From Methanobacterium sp. (GTDB lineage: Archaea; Methanobacteriota; Methanobacteria; Methanobacteriales; Methanobacteriaceae), in the NCBI GenBank assembly GCA_003161815.1, contig PMNN01000184.1, forward strand, positions 5,456 to 12,850: DNA of 7,395 bases, in the 5' to 3' direction. The first letter of the stretch is position 1; the number at the start of each line of letters is the position of its first letter. The position numbers and the translations under genes are program-made. Positions 1-6,779 of this stretch are shown piece by piece. The notes beneath the pieces are model-generated. The model was not told the origin of the DNA. It searched no databases and saw only the letters and a program-made list of their open reading frames with translations.

Positions 1-81
1 GAAAATATAGAAAATTTTAAAAAGGAATTAATACAAATTATAAATAACACCACTAAACGCTATAACATTAAATACAACTGA
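1..81 (+). CDS. Possible 3' end of an upstream gene (partial)
   Basis: Reading frame 1 is open from the left edge for 26 codons and stops at TGA 79-81. The translated tail is rich in Lys, Asn, Glu and Ile, and reads like the charged amphipathic end of a protein (for example FKKELIQII near its middle). Codons mostly start with a purine, as in real coding DNA, and the other two forward frames are broken. Against it, the stretch is only about 20% G+C, well below the genes further on, and 26 open codons can occur by chance. No family is recognisable. If real, it is the end of the gene before the mmp operon, same strand, 83 bp before the mmp2 start. Confidence 0.33.
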   Translation, partial: ENIENFKKELIQIINNTTKRYNIKYN

Positions 82-96
82 ATTATAAGCTAACAA

Positions 97-104
97 TTAT
101 ATAT
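97..104 (+). promoter_or_regulatory. Candidate TATA box for the mmp operon
   Basis: TTATATAT closely resembles the archaeal TATA element (TTTATATA type) and lies in a non-coding AT-rich stretch. Transcription would be expected to begin about 25 nt downstream, near position 126, giving a leader of roughly 40 nt that contains the GAGGTG ribosome site of mmp2. A second AT-rich stretch, ATTATAAAT near 37-45, is a weaker alternative. The box is seen directly; the start site is inferred. Confidence 0.5.
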
Positions 105-153
105 GTTCATTAATAATTGATCTAAGATTTAACTAGTGAGTTATTTCTAAATT

Positions 154-159
154 GAGGTG
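154..159 (+). promoter_or_regulatory. Ribosome binding site that fixes the TTG start of mmp2
   Basis: GAGGTG is complementary to the archaeal 16S rRNA 3' end (anti-SD CACCUCC) and lies 5 nt before TTG 165-167. The next in-frame ATG, at codon 28, has no comparable site and would remove family-like N-terminal sequence, so the TTG is preferred. Confidence 0.75.
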
Positions 160-164
160 TCCCA

Positions 165-1154
165 TTGGATTTAAATGCTCTTATTAATTCTATAAGGAAT
201 TTTGAAGGGATTAAAAGGAAAAATCTTATAAAAGATGTTACAGGCATGCTCCATGATAGTTATAATATTGGTGGAAGAACAATTTTAGGCTTTGGAGATG
301 ATGCTTCAGCTATAAATATTGGAAATAATCAATTACTCCTTCTGGCTGCTGATGGAATGTGGGGTAAATTAATGGATGCAGATCCAAGATGGGCGGGTTA
401 TTGCTCTGTCCTGGTGAATGTGAATGATATAGCTGCTATGGGAGGTATACCTATGGGTATGACTAACATATTGTCAGTTCAAGATCATGAAGTATGTAAA
501 GCTATAATGCAAGGAGTAAGAGAAGGCGTCCATAAATTCGGAGTACCCATGGTGGGAGGTCATGTGCATCCAGATACTCCTTATAATGCCCTGGATGTTT
601 CCATAACGGGATTAGTAGGTCGAGATGATATTATAACTAGTGGAGGTGCTCAAGTCGGTGACATTATAATAGTTGGTATTGACTTGGATGGCAAACCTCA
701 TTCTAAATTTCCTTTAAACTGGGATACCACTACTATGAAAAGCCCTGAAATGGTACAAGAGCAGATAAAAGTTATGAATCGTATTGCAAGTAAGCATCTG
801 GTTACTGCAGGAAGAGATATAAGCAATCCAGGAACATTAGGTACTTTAGGTATGCTTCTGGAGTCATCGAATGTTGGTGCCGTAATTGATGTAGAAAAAA
901 TTCCTAGAAATGATATTGTAGATTGGGATGATTGGCTTAAACTTTACCCTGGATCTGGTTTCGTTTTAACCGCAGAAGAAAAGAATGCAGATGAATGTTT
1001 AAAACTCTTAGAAGATGTTAATATAACTTCTAATATTATAGGCACGATTATTGAAGATAAAAAACTTTATTTGACTTATAAAAACCAAAAAAAGGTTTTA
1101 TTTAATTTTGATGAAGATAAAATTATGGGCGTTAAAGAGGAAATATCTAAATAA
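165..1154 (+). CDS. mmp2: Methanogenesis marker protein 2 (AIR synthase/selenophosphate synthetase-related)
   Basis: 329 residues starting at TTG with a good SD site. It belongs to the PurM/SelD/HypE/ThiL superfamily, ATP-binding enzymes that phosphorylate or activate small molecules or proteins. Visible signatures are GFGDDAS (42-48, the metal/ATP Asp loop), [10 protein letters not shown] (85-94) and [20 protein letters not shown] (130-149), followed by an MSPEM-like segment (here MKSPEM 191-196) and a C-terminal PurM-type domain to about residue 320. It lacks the C-terminal Cys tail of HypE, so it is not a hydrogenase maturation protein. It also lacks a SelD-like N-terminal catalytic Cys/Sec. 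The family is a methanogen marker whose reaction is unknown; an ATP-dependent step in making or activating the methanogenesis machinery is inference. It heads the mmp operon, with a 39-bp gap before mmp3. Confidence 0.88.
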   Translation: MDLNALINSIRNFEGIKRKNLIKDVTGMLHDSYNIGGRTILGFGDDASAINIGNNQLLLLAADGMWGKLMDADPRWAGYCSVLVNVNDIAAMGGIPMGMTNILSVQDHEVCKAIMQGVREGVHKFGVPMVGGHVHPDTPYNALDVSITGLVGRDDIITSGGAQVGDIIIVGIDLDGKPHSKFPLNWDTTTMKSPEMVQEQIKVMNRIASKHLVTAGRDISNPGTLGTLGMLLESSNVGAVIDVEKIPRNDIVDWDDWLKLYPGSGFVLTAEEKNADECLKLLEDVNITSNIIGTIIEDKKLYLTYKNQKKVLFNFDEDKIMGVKEEISK

Positions 1155-1193
1155 GGGGAATATGATTAAACTATCTTTAATGGAGATTTTATT

Positions 1194-2732
1194 ATGCTAG
1201 TTAAGATTAACGGGGAGGAATTACACCTTCCTGAGGGTTCAACTATAAGAGATGCCATAGACGCGTTTAATGCACCTTATATGGAAGGTTGTGTTTTAAG
1301 CATAATACAGGGTAAGGAAGAAGTAGAAAGCCATGTGAATAAGTATAATTTGAAAACAAGTAAAGGCAGTATTATAATCGAACTTCTAAGTAATGCTCCG
1401 GAGAATATCGTTAAAACTTGGAAGGAGAGATATCATGATTTTGATGGTCTGCGCATAAGATGGACTACCAGTAATGATGTAGCTATAGGCCCTATAAAAA
1501 CAGATTTAGAACCAACCCGGGAAGAATATGAATATAAACGTTGGGATGTTATTTTAAGTCTTTCCGGATTTACTAATGAAGCTACCCATATCATATTCAG
1601 TAAAGATAAACACCGAGCAGTATATGGTGTGCCGGGAAATCATAAAGGAGTTTTCGCCCGAGTTATAGGTGGTAAAAGAACCATTATGAAACTCACCGAT
1701 CGGGATGTTATAAAACAGGTGCAACCGGTTGTGGAAAGGAAGAGTATAGTGAAAAGTGCAGCCATAACCAATTTGGATACACCTATCTCTACGGGAAATG
1801 AAATATTCACTTATACCTTAGTAAAAACCACGAGTAAATCTCCTCAATCAGCTGAACATTTCTTCGCTCTTTCAGATGAAGGTAGTATACGTATTGATTA
1901 TGAATCTAATTCATTTATAGGTTTTTACGGATTACAGGGATTGGAAAGTCCGCGGGAATATGTGGATCAAAGGAAGAGAGGAACTATAACTCTCAGAAAC
2001 ACTGGTAAAGGCATTGGAAGAGTATATATTTACCGGGAGGATCGAGTATCAACCCCCTCCCATTCAGTAGTGGGTGAAGTTATTAAGGGAATGGAACTAC
2101 TGGACATCGCCCGAGAAGGAGATATTGTCACATTTAAAACTGAACCTGAGAGGATAATGACACTGTCTTTAACTCAGAAGAAAGCTCAAGAATTATTGCT
2201 CCAGCAGGATATTAAACAGGTGAGGGATGGTGTCGTGGATGATGACGCGATAATCATTAGACAGGAACCTCGATTCACTATGGATATTATTGGAGAGAAA
2301 CAGGTTAAAACTGTTGGGATAAATAAAGATGATTTGATTTATATCACTGTTAATGATGAAACTCCCCGTTCATCCTGGTATTTTAAAAAGATAACTGGTC
2401 TACTGGATTCGCCTGTGGGTTCCCTTAAAATACATTTTGCTTATCCGGGTGTGAAAGTTATGATGTTTGAAGGAAGTCCTAAAGATTCTAAAGGTTTAAT
2501 ACCCGAGAACTCACCACAGGAAAAGGTGGAGGCAGGAGAGATAGGTTTAACTAACATGTCCAAGAGACACACGGGGATGCTGGGCGTGCGTTTTGAGGAT
2601 AATAATGAATTCGGACCCACAGGAGAACCTTTCCAAGCTACTAATATTTTTGGGAAAGTTATAAAAGGAATTGAAAATTTAGAGAAATATAAGGAGGGGG
2701 AAACGGTTTATGTCACTACTAGAAACCCCTAA
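1194..2732 (+). CDS. mmp3: Methanogenesis marker protein 3, MCR activation complex component
   Basis: 512 residues; ATG with GGAG at 1182-1185. Residues 1-65 look like a beta-grasp (ThiS/TGS-like) domain ([11 protein letters not shown] at 12-22) without a terminal GG. The rest appears cyclophilin-like, as this family is usually annotated, with related units near 131-178, 262-316 and 447-510. The last contains [18 protein letters not shown] (473-490). Mmp3 is reported in the component A3a/MCR activation complex with McrC, Mmp7, Mmp17 and the A2 ATPase, which reduces the nickel of F430 in an ATP-dependent manner. No signal peptide or membrane segment is visible, so it is cytoplasmic. It holds a single cysteine, C33. 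The 3' end overlaps mmp6 by 23 bp. Family assignment is confident; the domain divisions are my reading of the sequence. Confidence 0.9.
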   Translation: MLVKINGEELHLPEGSTIRDAIDAFNAPYMEGCVLSIIQGKEEVESHVNKYNLKTSKGSIIIELLSNAPENIVKTWKERYHDFDGLRIRWTTSNDVAIGPIKTDLEPTREEYEYKRWDVILSLSGFTNEATHIIFSKDKHRAVYGVPGNHKGVFARVIGGKRTIMKLTDRDVIKQVQPVVERKSIVKSAAITNLDTPISTGNEIFTYTLVKTTSKSPQSAEHFFALSDEGSIRIDYESNSFIGFYGLQGLESPREYVDQRKRGTITLRNTGKGIGRVYIYREDRVSTPSHSVVGEVIKGMELLDIAREGDIVTFKTEPERIMTLSLTQKKAQELLLQQDIKQVRDGVVDDDAIIIRQEPRFTMDIIGEKQVKTVGINKDDLIYITVNDETPRSSWYFKKITGLLDSPVGSLKIHFAYPGVKVMMFEGSPKDSKGLIPENSPQEKVEAGEIGLTNMSKRHTGMLGVRFEDNNEFGPTGEPFQATNIFGKVIKGIENLEKYKEGETVYVTTRNP

Positions 2733-3129
2733 AGTCACTAGGATGATTATTCTGGGACCTTCAGCTAATATAAGTCAATCTGAACTTGTAAGGAAATTGC
2801 ATATGATGGAGCTTCCTCTTACCATTAAATCAACTTGTTACGGGGCGGCTATCAGTGGTGAAGAAGACGTGGTTAAGAAGGCTATAAAAGATGTCAGAGA
2901 ATTGGATCCCTATAACATCTTCTCTAAGGATAGAGGATTCCCGCCAGGAGACCCTAGAAGATGCAGAGCAAAAAGAGGAGGAGCTAGAGAGGGATTCCAT
3001 CAACTAGAGAAGGAATTTGAATTATTAGATGCGGTGAGTAAAGCCTTAGAGCATCCTCAAAAAGTAAGCCTCAAGAAAGCTAAAAAAGTGTCGCCTGAAG
3101 AATTTAAGGAAATAGCAGAGGAGAATTGA
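2710..3129 (+). CDS. mmp6: Methanogenesis marker protein 6
   Basis: 139 residues of the Mmp6 family, function unknown. Residues 11-68 read as a small alpha/beta domain (MIILGPSAN, then [20 protein letters not shown]). They are followed by a highly conserved-looking basic motif [20 protein letters not shown] (71-90) and [12 protein letters not shown] (95-106). The C-terminus is Lys-rich, with AKKVSPEEF near 124-132. Its cysteines are C43 and C85. The start overlaps the end of mmp3 by 23 bp; AAGGAGGGGG (2691-2700), inside mmp3, is the ribosome site. An ATG at codon 12 (2743) is a possible alternative start, since the recognisable domain begins there, but the SD favours 2710. The Arg/Lys-rich motif could bind a phosphate-rich ligand or RNA; that is speculation. 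Co-transcription with mmp3 and mmp17 points to a role around MCR. Confidence 0.85.
   Translation: MSLLETPKVTRMIILGPSANISQSELVRKLHMMELPLTIKSTCYGAAISGEEDVVKKAIKDVRELDPYNIFSKDRGFPPGDPRRCRAKRGGAREGFHQLEKEFELLDAVSKALEHPQKVSLKKAKKVSPEEFKEIAEEN
3118..3123 (+). promoter_or_regulatory. Ribosome binding site for the DUF2111 gene (start choice)
   Basis: GAGGAG sits at the end of mmp6. It is only 2 nt from TTG 3126-3128 (which overlaps the mmp6 stop as TTGA) but 11 nt from ATG 3135-3137. Two nt is too close for normal initiation, so the ATG is preferred, though its spacing is on the long side. Confidence 0.5.
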
Positions 3130-3134
3130 AAAAT

Positions 3135-3518
3135 ATGAAAATAACACCTTCATCAACAGGAAAGGATATAGAATCATTAGCCCTCTCCATTCATCAATTA
3201 GTAAATGAATTACCTTTAACCATGCGCAGCAGAAACTTTAAAGGAATTAGATTAGAGGAAGGCTTAGTAGTGGAGTATGATTACACAGGGCCAATTTTAG
3301 AAAAAGTACTTCAGAAAGGTGAAAAATATAGTGAAATACCAGAAACCGGTCCTTATAAAGGAGTACCAGTAATGGTAGTTCCTATAATAGAAGATAATGA
3401 GGTTATAGCTGCTATTGGCGTGGTAGATATAACTAAGGGAATCTACAGTGATATAATGGAGATCACTAAAAGACCCCCATCAAGAGAAACAACCATATTA
3501 AAGGAGGGAGATCGTTGA
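3135..3518 (+). CDS. DUF2111 family protein, putative GAF/PAS-like sensor domain
   Basis: 127 residues from ATG 3135; a TTG three codons upstream (3126) is the alternative start and would overlap mmp6 by 4 bp. I recognise the DUF2111 family: [20 protein letters not shown] near the N-terminus, LPLTMRSRN (26-34), TGPILEKVL (51-59) and [15 protein letters not shown] (70-84), then an [12 protein letters not shown] strand-turn (89-100). The pattern of a ligand pocket followed by 'vPi..[14 protein letters not shown]' resembles small GAF/PAS/Cache-type sensory domains, but no DNA-binding, kinase or other output domain is attached, and there is no cysteine. A free-standing sensor or chaperone that reports ligand or redox state to its operon partners is inference. 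It sits between mmp6 and mmp5, and its stop overlaps the mmp5 TTG start by 4 bp. Function is unknown. Confidence 0.82.
   Translation: MKITPSSTGKDIESLALSIHQLVNELPLTMRSRNFKGIRLEEGLVVEYDYTGPILEKVLQKGEKYSEIPETGPYKGVPVMVVPIIEDNEVIAAIGVVDITKGIYSDIMEITKRPPSRETTILKEGDR
3501..3510 (+). promoter_or_regulatory. Strong ribosome binding site that fixes the TTG start of mmp5
   Basis: AAGGAGGGAG, inside the end of the DUF2111 gene, places GGAGG (3503-3507) 7 nt before TTG 3515-3517. This is the best SD match in the operon and makes the unusual TTG convincing. Confidence 0.75.
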
Positions 3519-3961
3519 AAATAGCCATATTTCCCCCTAACTCCATGATATTAGCAGATCTGGTGGAGCGTAGAGGACATGAACCACTGGTTCTCCAGAG
3601 AGAGATTAGGAAAAAAGTAACCACTCCTGATATAGATTCACCTCCACTTAACATGACCGAAGAAGATCCTATAAAAGGTCTTAAATATGCAGCTATCGAA
3701 GTTCCCTCTGGTGTTCGGGGTAGAATGTCTTTACTCGGCCCGTTAATTGAGGAGGCTGATGCAGCTATAATAATGGAAGATGCACCCTTCGGTTTTGGGT
3801 GTGTGGGTTGTGCCCGGACTAATGAATTATGCATGTTCAACCTCCGTAAAAAGAATATACCCGTACTGGAACTTAAATATCCCACCACTAGAGATGAGAC
3901 AAAAGACGTGGTGAACAAAATCAACACATTCTTAGATAGCCTGGAGGATAAAGATGGTTAA
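3515..3961 (+). CDS. mmp5: Methanogenesis marker protein 5
   Basis: 148 residues starting at TTG; the protein opens with [20 protein letters not shown], a Rossmann-like beta-alpha start. The middle carries a glycine-rich three-cysteine motif, [15 protein letters not shown] (92-106), with C96, C99 and C106 in a CX2CX6C arrangement. Three close cysteines suggest a metal or iron-sulfur site, possibly with a fourth ligand from a partner; this is inference. [20 protein letters not shown] (62-81) is another conserved-looking stretch. The Mmp5 family is a methanogen marker of unknown reaction. The gene overlaps DUF2111 by 4 bp (TTGA) and mmp15 by 8 bp, so tight stoichiometry with Mmp15 is likely. 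No membrane segment or signal peptide is seen. Confidence 0.87.
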   Translation: MKIAIFPPNSMILADLVERRGHEPLVLQREIRKKVTTPDIDSPPLNMTEEDPIKGLKYAAIEVPSGVRGRMSLLGPLIEEADAAIIMEDAPFGFGCVGCARTNELCMFNLRKKNIPVLELKYPTTRDETKDVVNKINTFLDSLEDKDG

Positions 3962-5186
3962 AATAGCGCAAATATCATGCGGAACAGAGTATAGTGGTGT
4001 GCAGAAGGAAATTGAAAGAGCAGCCAGCACCTTCGGAGCTGAAATAATAATTCCCGAGGCAGATCTAGATTATATAGAAGAGGCATATAAGAAATTCGGG
4101 TTCAACACTGCCAGTTCTGGTTTAAAATTGATGGTAGCCAGAGCTATGTCCATAGTTGAGGGTAAAAGTGATGCTGACGCTGTTTTCATTGCAACCTGTT
4201 TTAGATGTGCCGAAGGAGCCCTCATACGTAACGAACTCCGGCGATTCATCCAACAGAATACTAATTTACCTGTGGTAACTTATTCTTTCACCGAAAAAAC
4301 CAAGGCAGATGAACTTTTCATCAGAATGGAAGCTTTATCAACCATAGTTGCTCGTAAAAGTTTGTTAGCTCGTCAAAAACAGGAAGGCTTAACCCTAGGT
4401 ATAGATTCTGGTTCCACTACCACTAAAGTAGTGGTCATGGAGAATAACAAGATTATTGGAACTGCCTGGTTAACTACCACTGATGTAATTGAAAATGCTA
4501 AAGATGGAATGGCAACTGCATTGGAAGGCACTGGTTATAAACAATCAGATATTGAGGGTATCGGAGTAACGGGTTATGGACGATTGACAATAGGAAAGTA
4601 TTTGAAAGCTGATTTAATTCAGGAAGAGTTGAGTGTCAACTCTAAGGGTGCTGTTTTCTTAGCTAACCATCAGAAGGGTGAGGCTACAGTCCTGGATATT
4701 GGGGGAATGGATAATAAAGTCATTACTGTAAATGATGGTATACCAGATAACTTTACTATGGGAGGTATCTGCGCGGGTGCATCGGGTAGATTCTTGGAGA
4801 TAACCGCGCGCCGATTAGGAGTGGATATCAGTGAATTAGGACCACTTGCATTGAAGGGTGATCATAAGAAGGCTCTTTTAAACAGTTACTGTATAGTGTT
4901 CGGTATCCAGGATTTAGTTACTTCATTAGCTGCGGGTAGTACTAAAGAAGATGTAGCTGCAGCAGCATGTTACAGTGTTGCGGAGCAGGTTTATGAGCAG
5001 CAGCTTCAGGAGATAGATGTTCGCGAGCCTTTGATACAAGTTGGTGGCACTTCACTGATCCAGGGATTGGTTAATGCTGTGAGCAGCGTTCTGGGTGATA
5101 TAGATGTGGTTGTTCCTCCTTATTCACAGTATATCGGAGCGGTGGGTTCTGCTCTTATAGTTTCTGGTTTGGGTGCGAAGAAATGA
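3954..5186 (+). CDS. mmp15: Methanogenesis marker protein 15, HgdC/BadF-type ATPase
   Basis: 410 residues; ATG with GGAGG at 3943-3947. Residues 145-405 are an activator of the 2-hydroxyacyl-CoA dehydratase type (BadF/BadG/HgdC; ASKHA fold). Phosphate-1 loop is [10 protein letters not shown] (149-158), phosphate-2 is DIGGMDNK (248-255), the adenosine loop is GGTS (364-367), and IGAVGSAL is at 394-401. The two cysteines that bridge the dimer [4Fe-4S] cluster in HgdC match C273 ([10 protein letters not shown]) and C313 (SYCIVF), 40 residues apart. Such proteins use ATP to push single electrons to very low potential. Residues 1-143 form an extra domain with C9 and C82/C85 (ATCFRC) and LFIRMEAL (121-128), which resembles the C-terminal part of HgdB-type dehydratase subunits. 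The electron acceptor is unknown; Mmp5 or a cluster in the MCR activation machinery are guesses. The stop overlaps the mmp17 start (ATGA). Confidence 0.9.
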   Translation: MVKIAQISCGTEYSGVQKEIERAASTFGAEIIIPEADLDYIEEAYKKFGFNTASSGLKLMVARAMSIVEGKSDADAVFIATCFRCAEGALIRNELRRFIQQNTNLPVVTYSFTEKTKADELFIRMEALSTIVARKSLLARQKQEGLTLGIDSGSTTTKVVVMENNKIIGTAWLTTTDVIENAKDGMATALEGTGYKQSDIEGIGVTGYGRLTIGKYLKADLIQEELSVNSKGAVFLANHQKGEATVLDIGGMDNKVITVNDGIPDNFTMGGICAGASGRFLEITARRLGVDISELGPLALKGDHKKALLNSYCIVFGIQDLVTSLAAGSTKEDVAAAACYSVAEQVYEQQLQEIDVREPLIQVGGTSLIQGLVNAVSSVLGDIDVVVPPYSQYIGAVGSALIVSGLGAKK

Positions 5187-5740
5187 AGATAGAATGTTAT
5201 GATGAGAAGGGAGCAGAAGTTTATGACATGGTTGTAAGGCAAATACTCCAGGATCTCCAGCTTTCAAGAGCTATAAAGGATTTAAGAGTCTATGCGGATC
5301 CACGTGAACCTGTATTCATCATTGTAATTAGTTATGAGAAAACCGCACCAGCCGTTTACTTAGAAGATTTCACTGAATATGAATATGATAAAGAATCTAA
5401 TGAAGCATTCTTAAGGATTAAAGATGAGAACTACCTTCCAGAACTCCTGGCGAAACTATGGGAGTTGGAGGGGAGGAATAAAATACATCAAACCAGTAGA
5501 TCTGAGGTTATAATCGATGATCCACAAGTTGATCTTAAGAAATTAGTGGTGCACAATCCTGAAGAGGATCTCAGAAAGAAAATCTATGATGCATTATTTC
5601 GCATCATCCCCGAGGGATTCCGGGTGGTGGAGCATTACTCTGAAGGCAATATAATTGCTTTAACAGCTTCTGATGAAGTTATTAAGGATGAATGGATTGA
5701 TAAAACAATGAATATTGTAGAAGAATTGAAGAATAATTAA
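5183..5740 (+). CDS. mmp17: Methanogenesis marker protein 17, MCR activation complex component
   Basis: 185 residues of the Mmp17 family. The N-terminal part has [16 protein letters not shown] (12-27) and [16 protein letters not shown] (36-51). The C-terminal part has [20 protein letters not shown] (143-162), an alpha/beta domain ending in a Lys-rich helix. There is a single cysteine, C5. Mmp17 is reported with McrC, Mmp7, Mmp3 and the A2 ATPase in the complex that activates MCR, so it acts in the cytoplasm on MCR. The start ATG shares its last bases with the mmp15 stop (ATGA), and no good SD precedes it, so translation probably depends on ribosomes finishing mmp15. It is the last gene of the operon; a T-tract follows within 25 bp. 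Confidence 0.87.
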   Translation: MKIECYDEKGAEVYDMVVRQILQDLQLSRAIKDLRVYADPREPVFIIVISYEKTAPAVYLEDFTEYEYDKESNEAFLRIKDENYLPELLAKLWELEGRNKIHQTSRSEVIIDDPQVDLKKLVVHNPEEDLRKKIYDALFRIIPEGFRVVEHYSEGNIIALTASDEVIKDEWIDKTMNIVEELKNN

Positions 5741-5753
5741 ACATTACTCATCT

Positions 5754-5765
5754 AAAAAGTTTTTT
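5754..5765 (+). terminator. Candidate oligo-T terminator after mmp17
   Basis: A5-G-T6, starting 14 nt after the mmp17 stop. Archaeal RNA polymerase terminates at short T-runs in the coding strand without needing a stable hairpin. The run is only six T, so read-through into nifB is plausible. Confidence 0.4.
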
Positions 5766-5769
5766 ATGC

Positions 5770-5777
5770 TAATATAA
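5770..5777 (+). promoter_or_regulatory. nifB: Candidate TATA box for nifB
   Basis: TAATATAA lies 43 nt before the nifB ATG. A start about 25 nt downstream (near 5798) would leave a leader of roughly 23 nt holding GGAGG at 5806-5810. No GGAA-N6-TTCC operator of the NrpR nitrogen repressor is present in 5741-5820; the single GGAA (5781-5784) is not followed by a TTCC half. Confidence 0.42.
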
Positions 5778-5820
5778 TTTGGAATATTAAAAAAAAATTA
5801 TTTATGGAGGATTAATAGTT

Positions 5821-6672
5821 ATGGAAGAATCTAAATTCGCCCATTTAACCAGAGTACACCCATGTTTCAATGAAAAAATGCATGATAAAGTGGGAAGAAT
5901 CCACGTTCCCATTGCACCTAAATGTAATATTCAATGCAATTTCTGCACCCGAGAGATCAATAAATGTGAAATGAGACCCGGTGTATCTGCATGTATCATG
6001 AGCGTGGAGGATGCAGTCAAACATGTGGAGAAGGTTACAAAGGAGATGCCCATATCAGTGGTAGGTGTGGCTGGACCGGGTGACGCCCTGTTTAACCCGG
6101 AAACCTTTGAATTTTTCAAGATAATGGATGAGAAATTTCCCCAACTAATAAAATGTATAAGCACTAATGGACTTCTACTTCCTGATAAAGCGGATGAATT
6201 AGCGGAAATACATTTAAACAGTATAACTGTAACTGTTAACGCCATCGACCCTGAAATAGGTAAAAAAATTTATTCAACAGCTGTTCATCATGGAGAAGTT
6301 TACAGGGATGAGGAGGCTTTCAAAATTATCTCGAAAAATCAATTGGAAGGAATTAAAATGATCGCTGATAGAGATATTGTGGTTAAAGTTAACAGTGTCC
6401 TTATTCCGGGTTTGAATGATGAACATATAATTGAAGTGGCCAAGAAGGTGAAAGAGCAGGGTGCTTCTCTTATGAATGTTATACCATTAATACCACTCTA
6501 TAAATTTAAGGATACTGCACGACCGGGTTGCGCTGAACTCAGTGAAGTTAGAGACGCAGTTGAAGAGGTAATACCCGTATTTAGAGCATGTACGCAATGC
6601 AGAGCTGACGCGTATGGTGTACCGGGTAAAGAAGATAAGCATCTAAATATGACTCCAGCTAGTCACTACTAA
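5821..6672 (+). CDS. nifB: NifB, radical SAM FeMo-cofactor L-cluster synthase (short archaeal form)
   Basis: 283 residues; ATG with GGAGG at 5806-5810. NifB fuses two [4Fe-4S] units and inserts a carbide from SAM to make the [8Fe-9S-C] cluster. The radical SAM motif CNIQCNFC (35-42) has C35, C39 and C42. NifB hallmarks are HPCF (13-16), GRIHVP (25-30), CEMRPGVSACIM (49-60), GVAGPGDALFNPETF (82-96), CISTNGLLLPDKADELA (112-128), VKVNSVLIPGLNDEH (188-202) and FRACTQCRADAYGVPG (254-269). By analogy with solved archaeal NifB, H28, C49 and C112 should hold one substrate cluster, and C15, C257 and C260 the other. All expected ligands are present, so the enzyme looks active. It lacks the C-terminal NafY/NifX-like domain, as usual for methanogens. 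No nifH, D, K, E or N is in the window; the neighbours are MCR-activation genes. Confidence 0.95.
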   Translation: MEESKFAHLTRVHPCFNEKMHDKVGRIHVPIAPKCNIQCNFCTREINKCEMRPGVSACIMSVEDAVKHVEKVTKEMPISVVGVAGPGDALFNPETFEFFKIMDEKFPQLIKCISTNGLLLPDKADELAEIHLNSITVTVNAIDPEIGKKIYSTAVHHGEVYRDEEAFKIISKNQLEGIKMIADRDIVVKVNSVLIPGLNDEHIIEVAKKVKEQGASLMNVIPLIPLYKFKDTARPGCAELSEVRDAVEEVIPVFRACTQCRADAYGVPGKEDKHLNMTPASHY

Positions 6673-6696
6673 AAAAAATTATTTTAAACAAATTAT

Positions 6697-6707
6697 TCTT
6701 TTATTTT
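6697..6707 (+). terminator. Candidate T-rich terminator after nifB
   Basis: TTCTTTTATTTT-type pyrimidine tract about 25 nt after the nifB stop, typical of archaeal intrinsic termination sites. No strong hairpin is seen. Confidence 0.4.
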
Positions 6708-6771
6708 AAAAAGATCAGATTAGGAATTCTTAAAGTATCCCAAATTTTATTTTTAAAAAGTTTTATGACAT

Positions 6772-6779
6772 TTTATAAA
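6772..6779 (+). promoter_or_regulatory. mtnA: Candidate TATA box for mtnA
   Basis: TTTATAAA, 27 nt before ATG 6807. If used, the transcript would start near 6800 and be almost leaderless, leaving out the weak GGGT (6794-6797). An alternative AT-rich element near 6750-6758 would give a leader of about 27 nt that includes GGGT. I cannot choose between them. Confidence 0.35.

Noticed and set aside
165..1154. HypE or SelD as the identity of the first gene
   Set aside because: Same superfamily, but the HypE C-terminal Cys tail and the SelD N-terminal Cys/Sec loop are missing; the sequence fits Mmp2 better.
1162..1200. 12-codon leader ORF ([12 protein letters not shown]) ending over the mmp3 start
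   Set aside because: It has a GGGG only 3 nt upstream and overlaps the mmp3 ATG, so a coupling leader is conceivable, but its length and content are within chance and no attenuator-like codon run is present.
3466..3927. Open reverse-strand frame of 153 codons
   Set aside because: It lies opposite the well-supported mmp5 gene, has no family resemblance or ribosome site, and its open frame follows from mmp5 codon use.
5931..6245. Open reverse-strand frame of 104 codons
   Set aside because: Antisense to the radical SAM core of nifB; Ser/Thr/Leu-rich translation typical of a shadow frame.
5788..6686. Similar A-rich stretches flanking nifB (TAAAAAAAAATTATTT at 5788 and TAAAAAAAATTATTTT at 6670), as direct repeats from an insertion
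   Set aside because: Low-complexity A-runs in AT-rich gaps, one of them overlapping the stop codon; no transposase or inverted ends, and nifB composition matches its neighbours.
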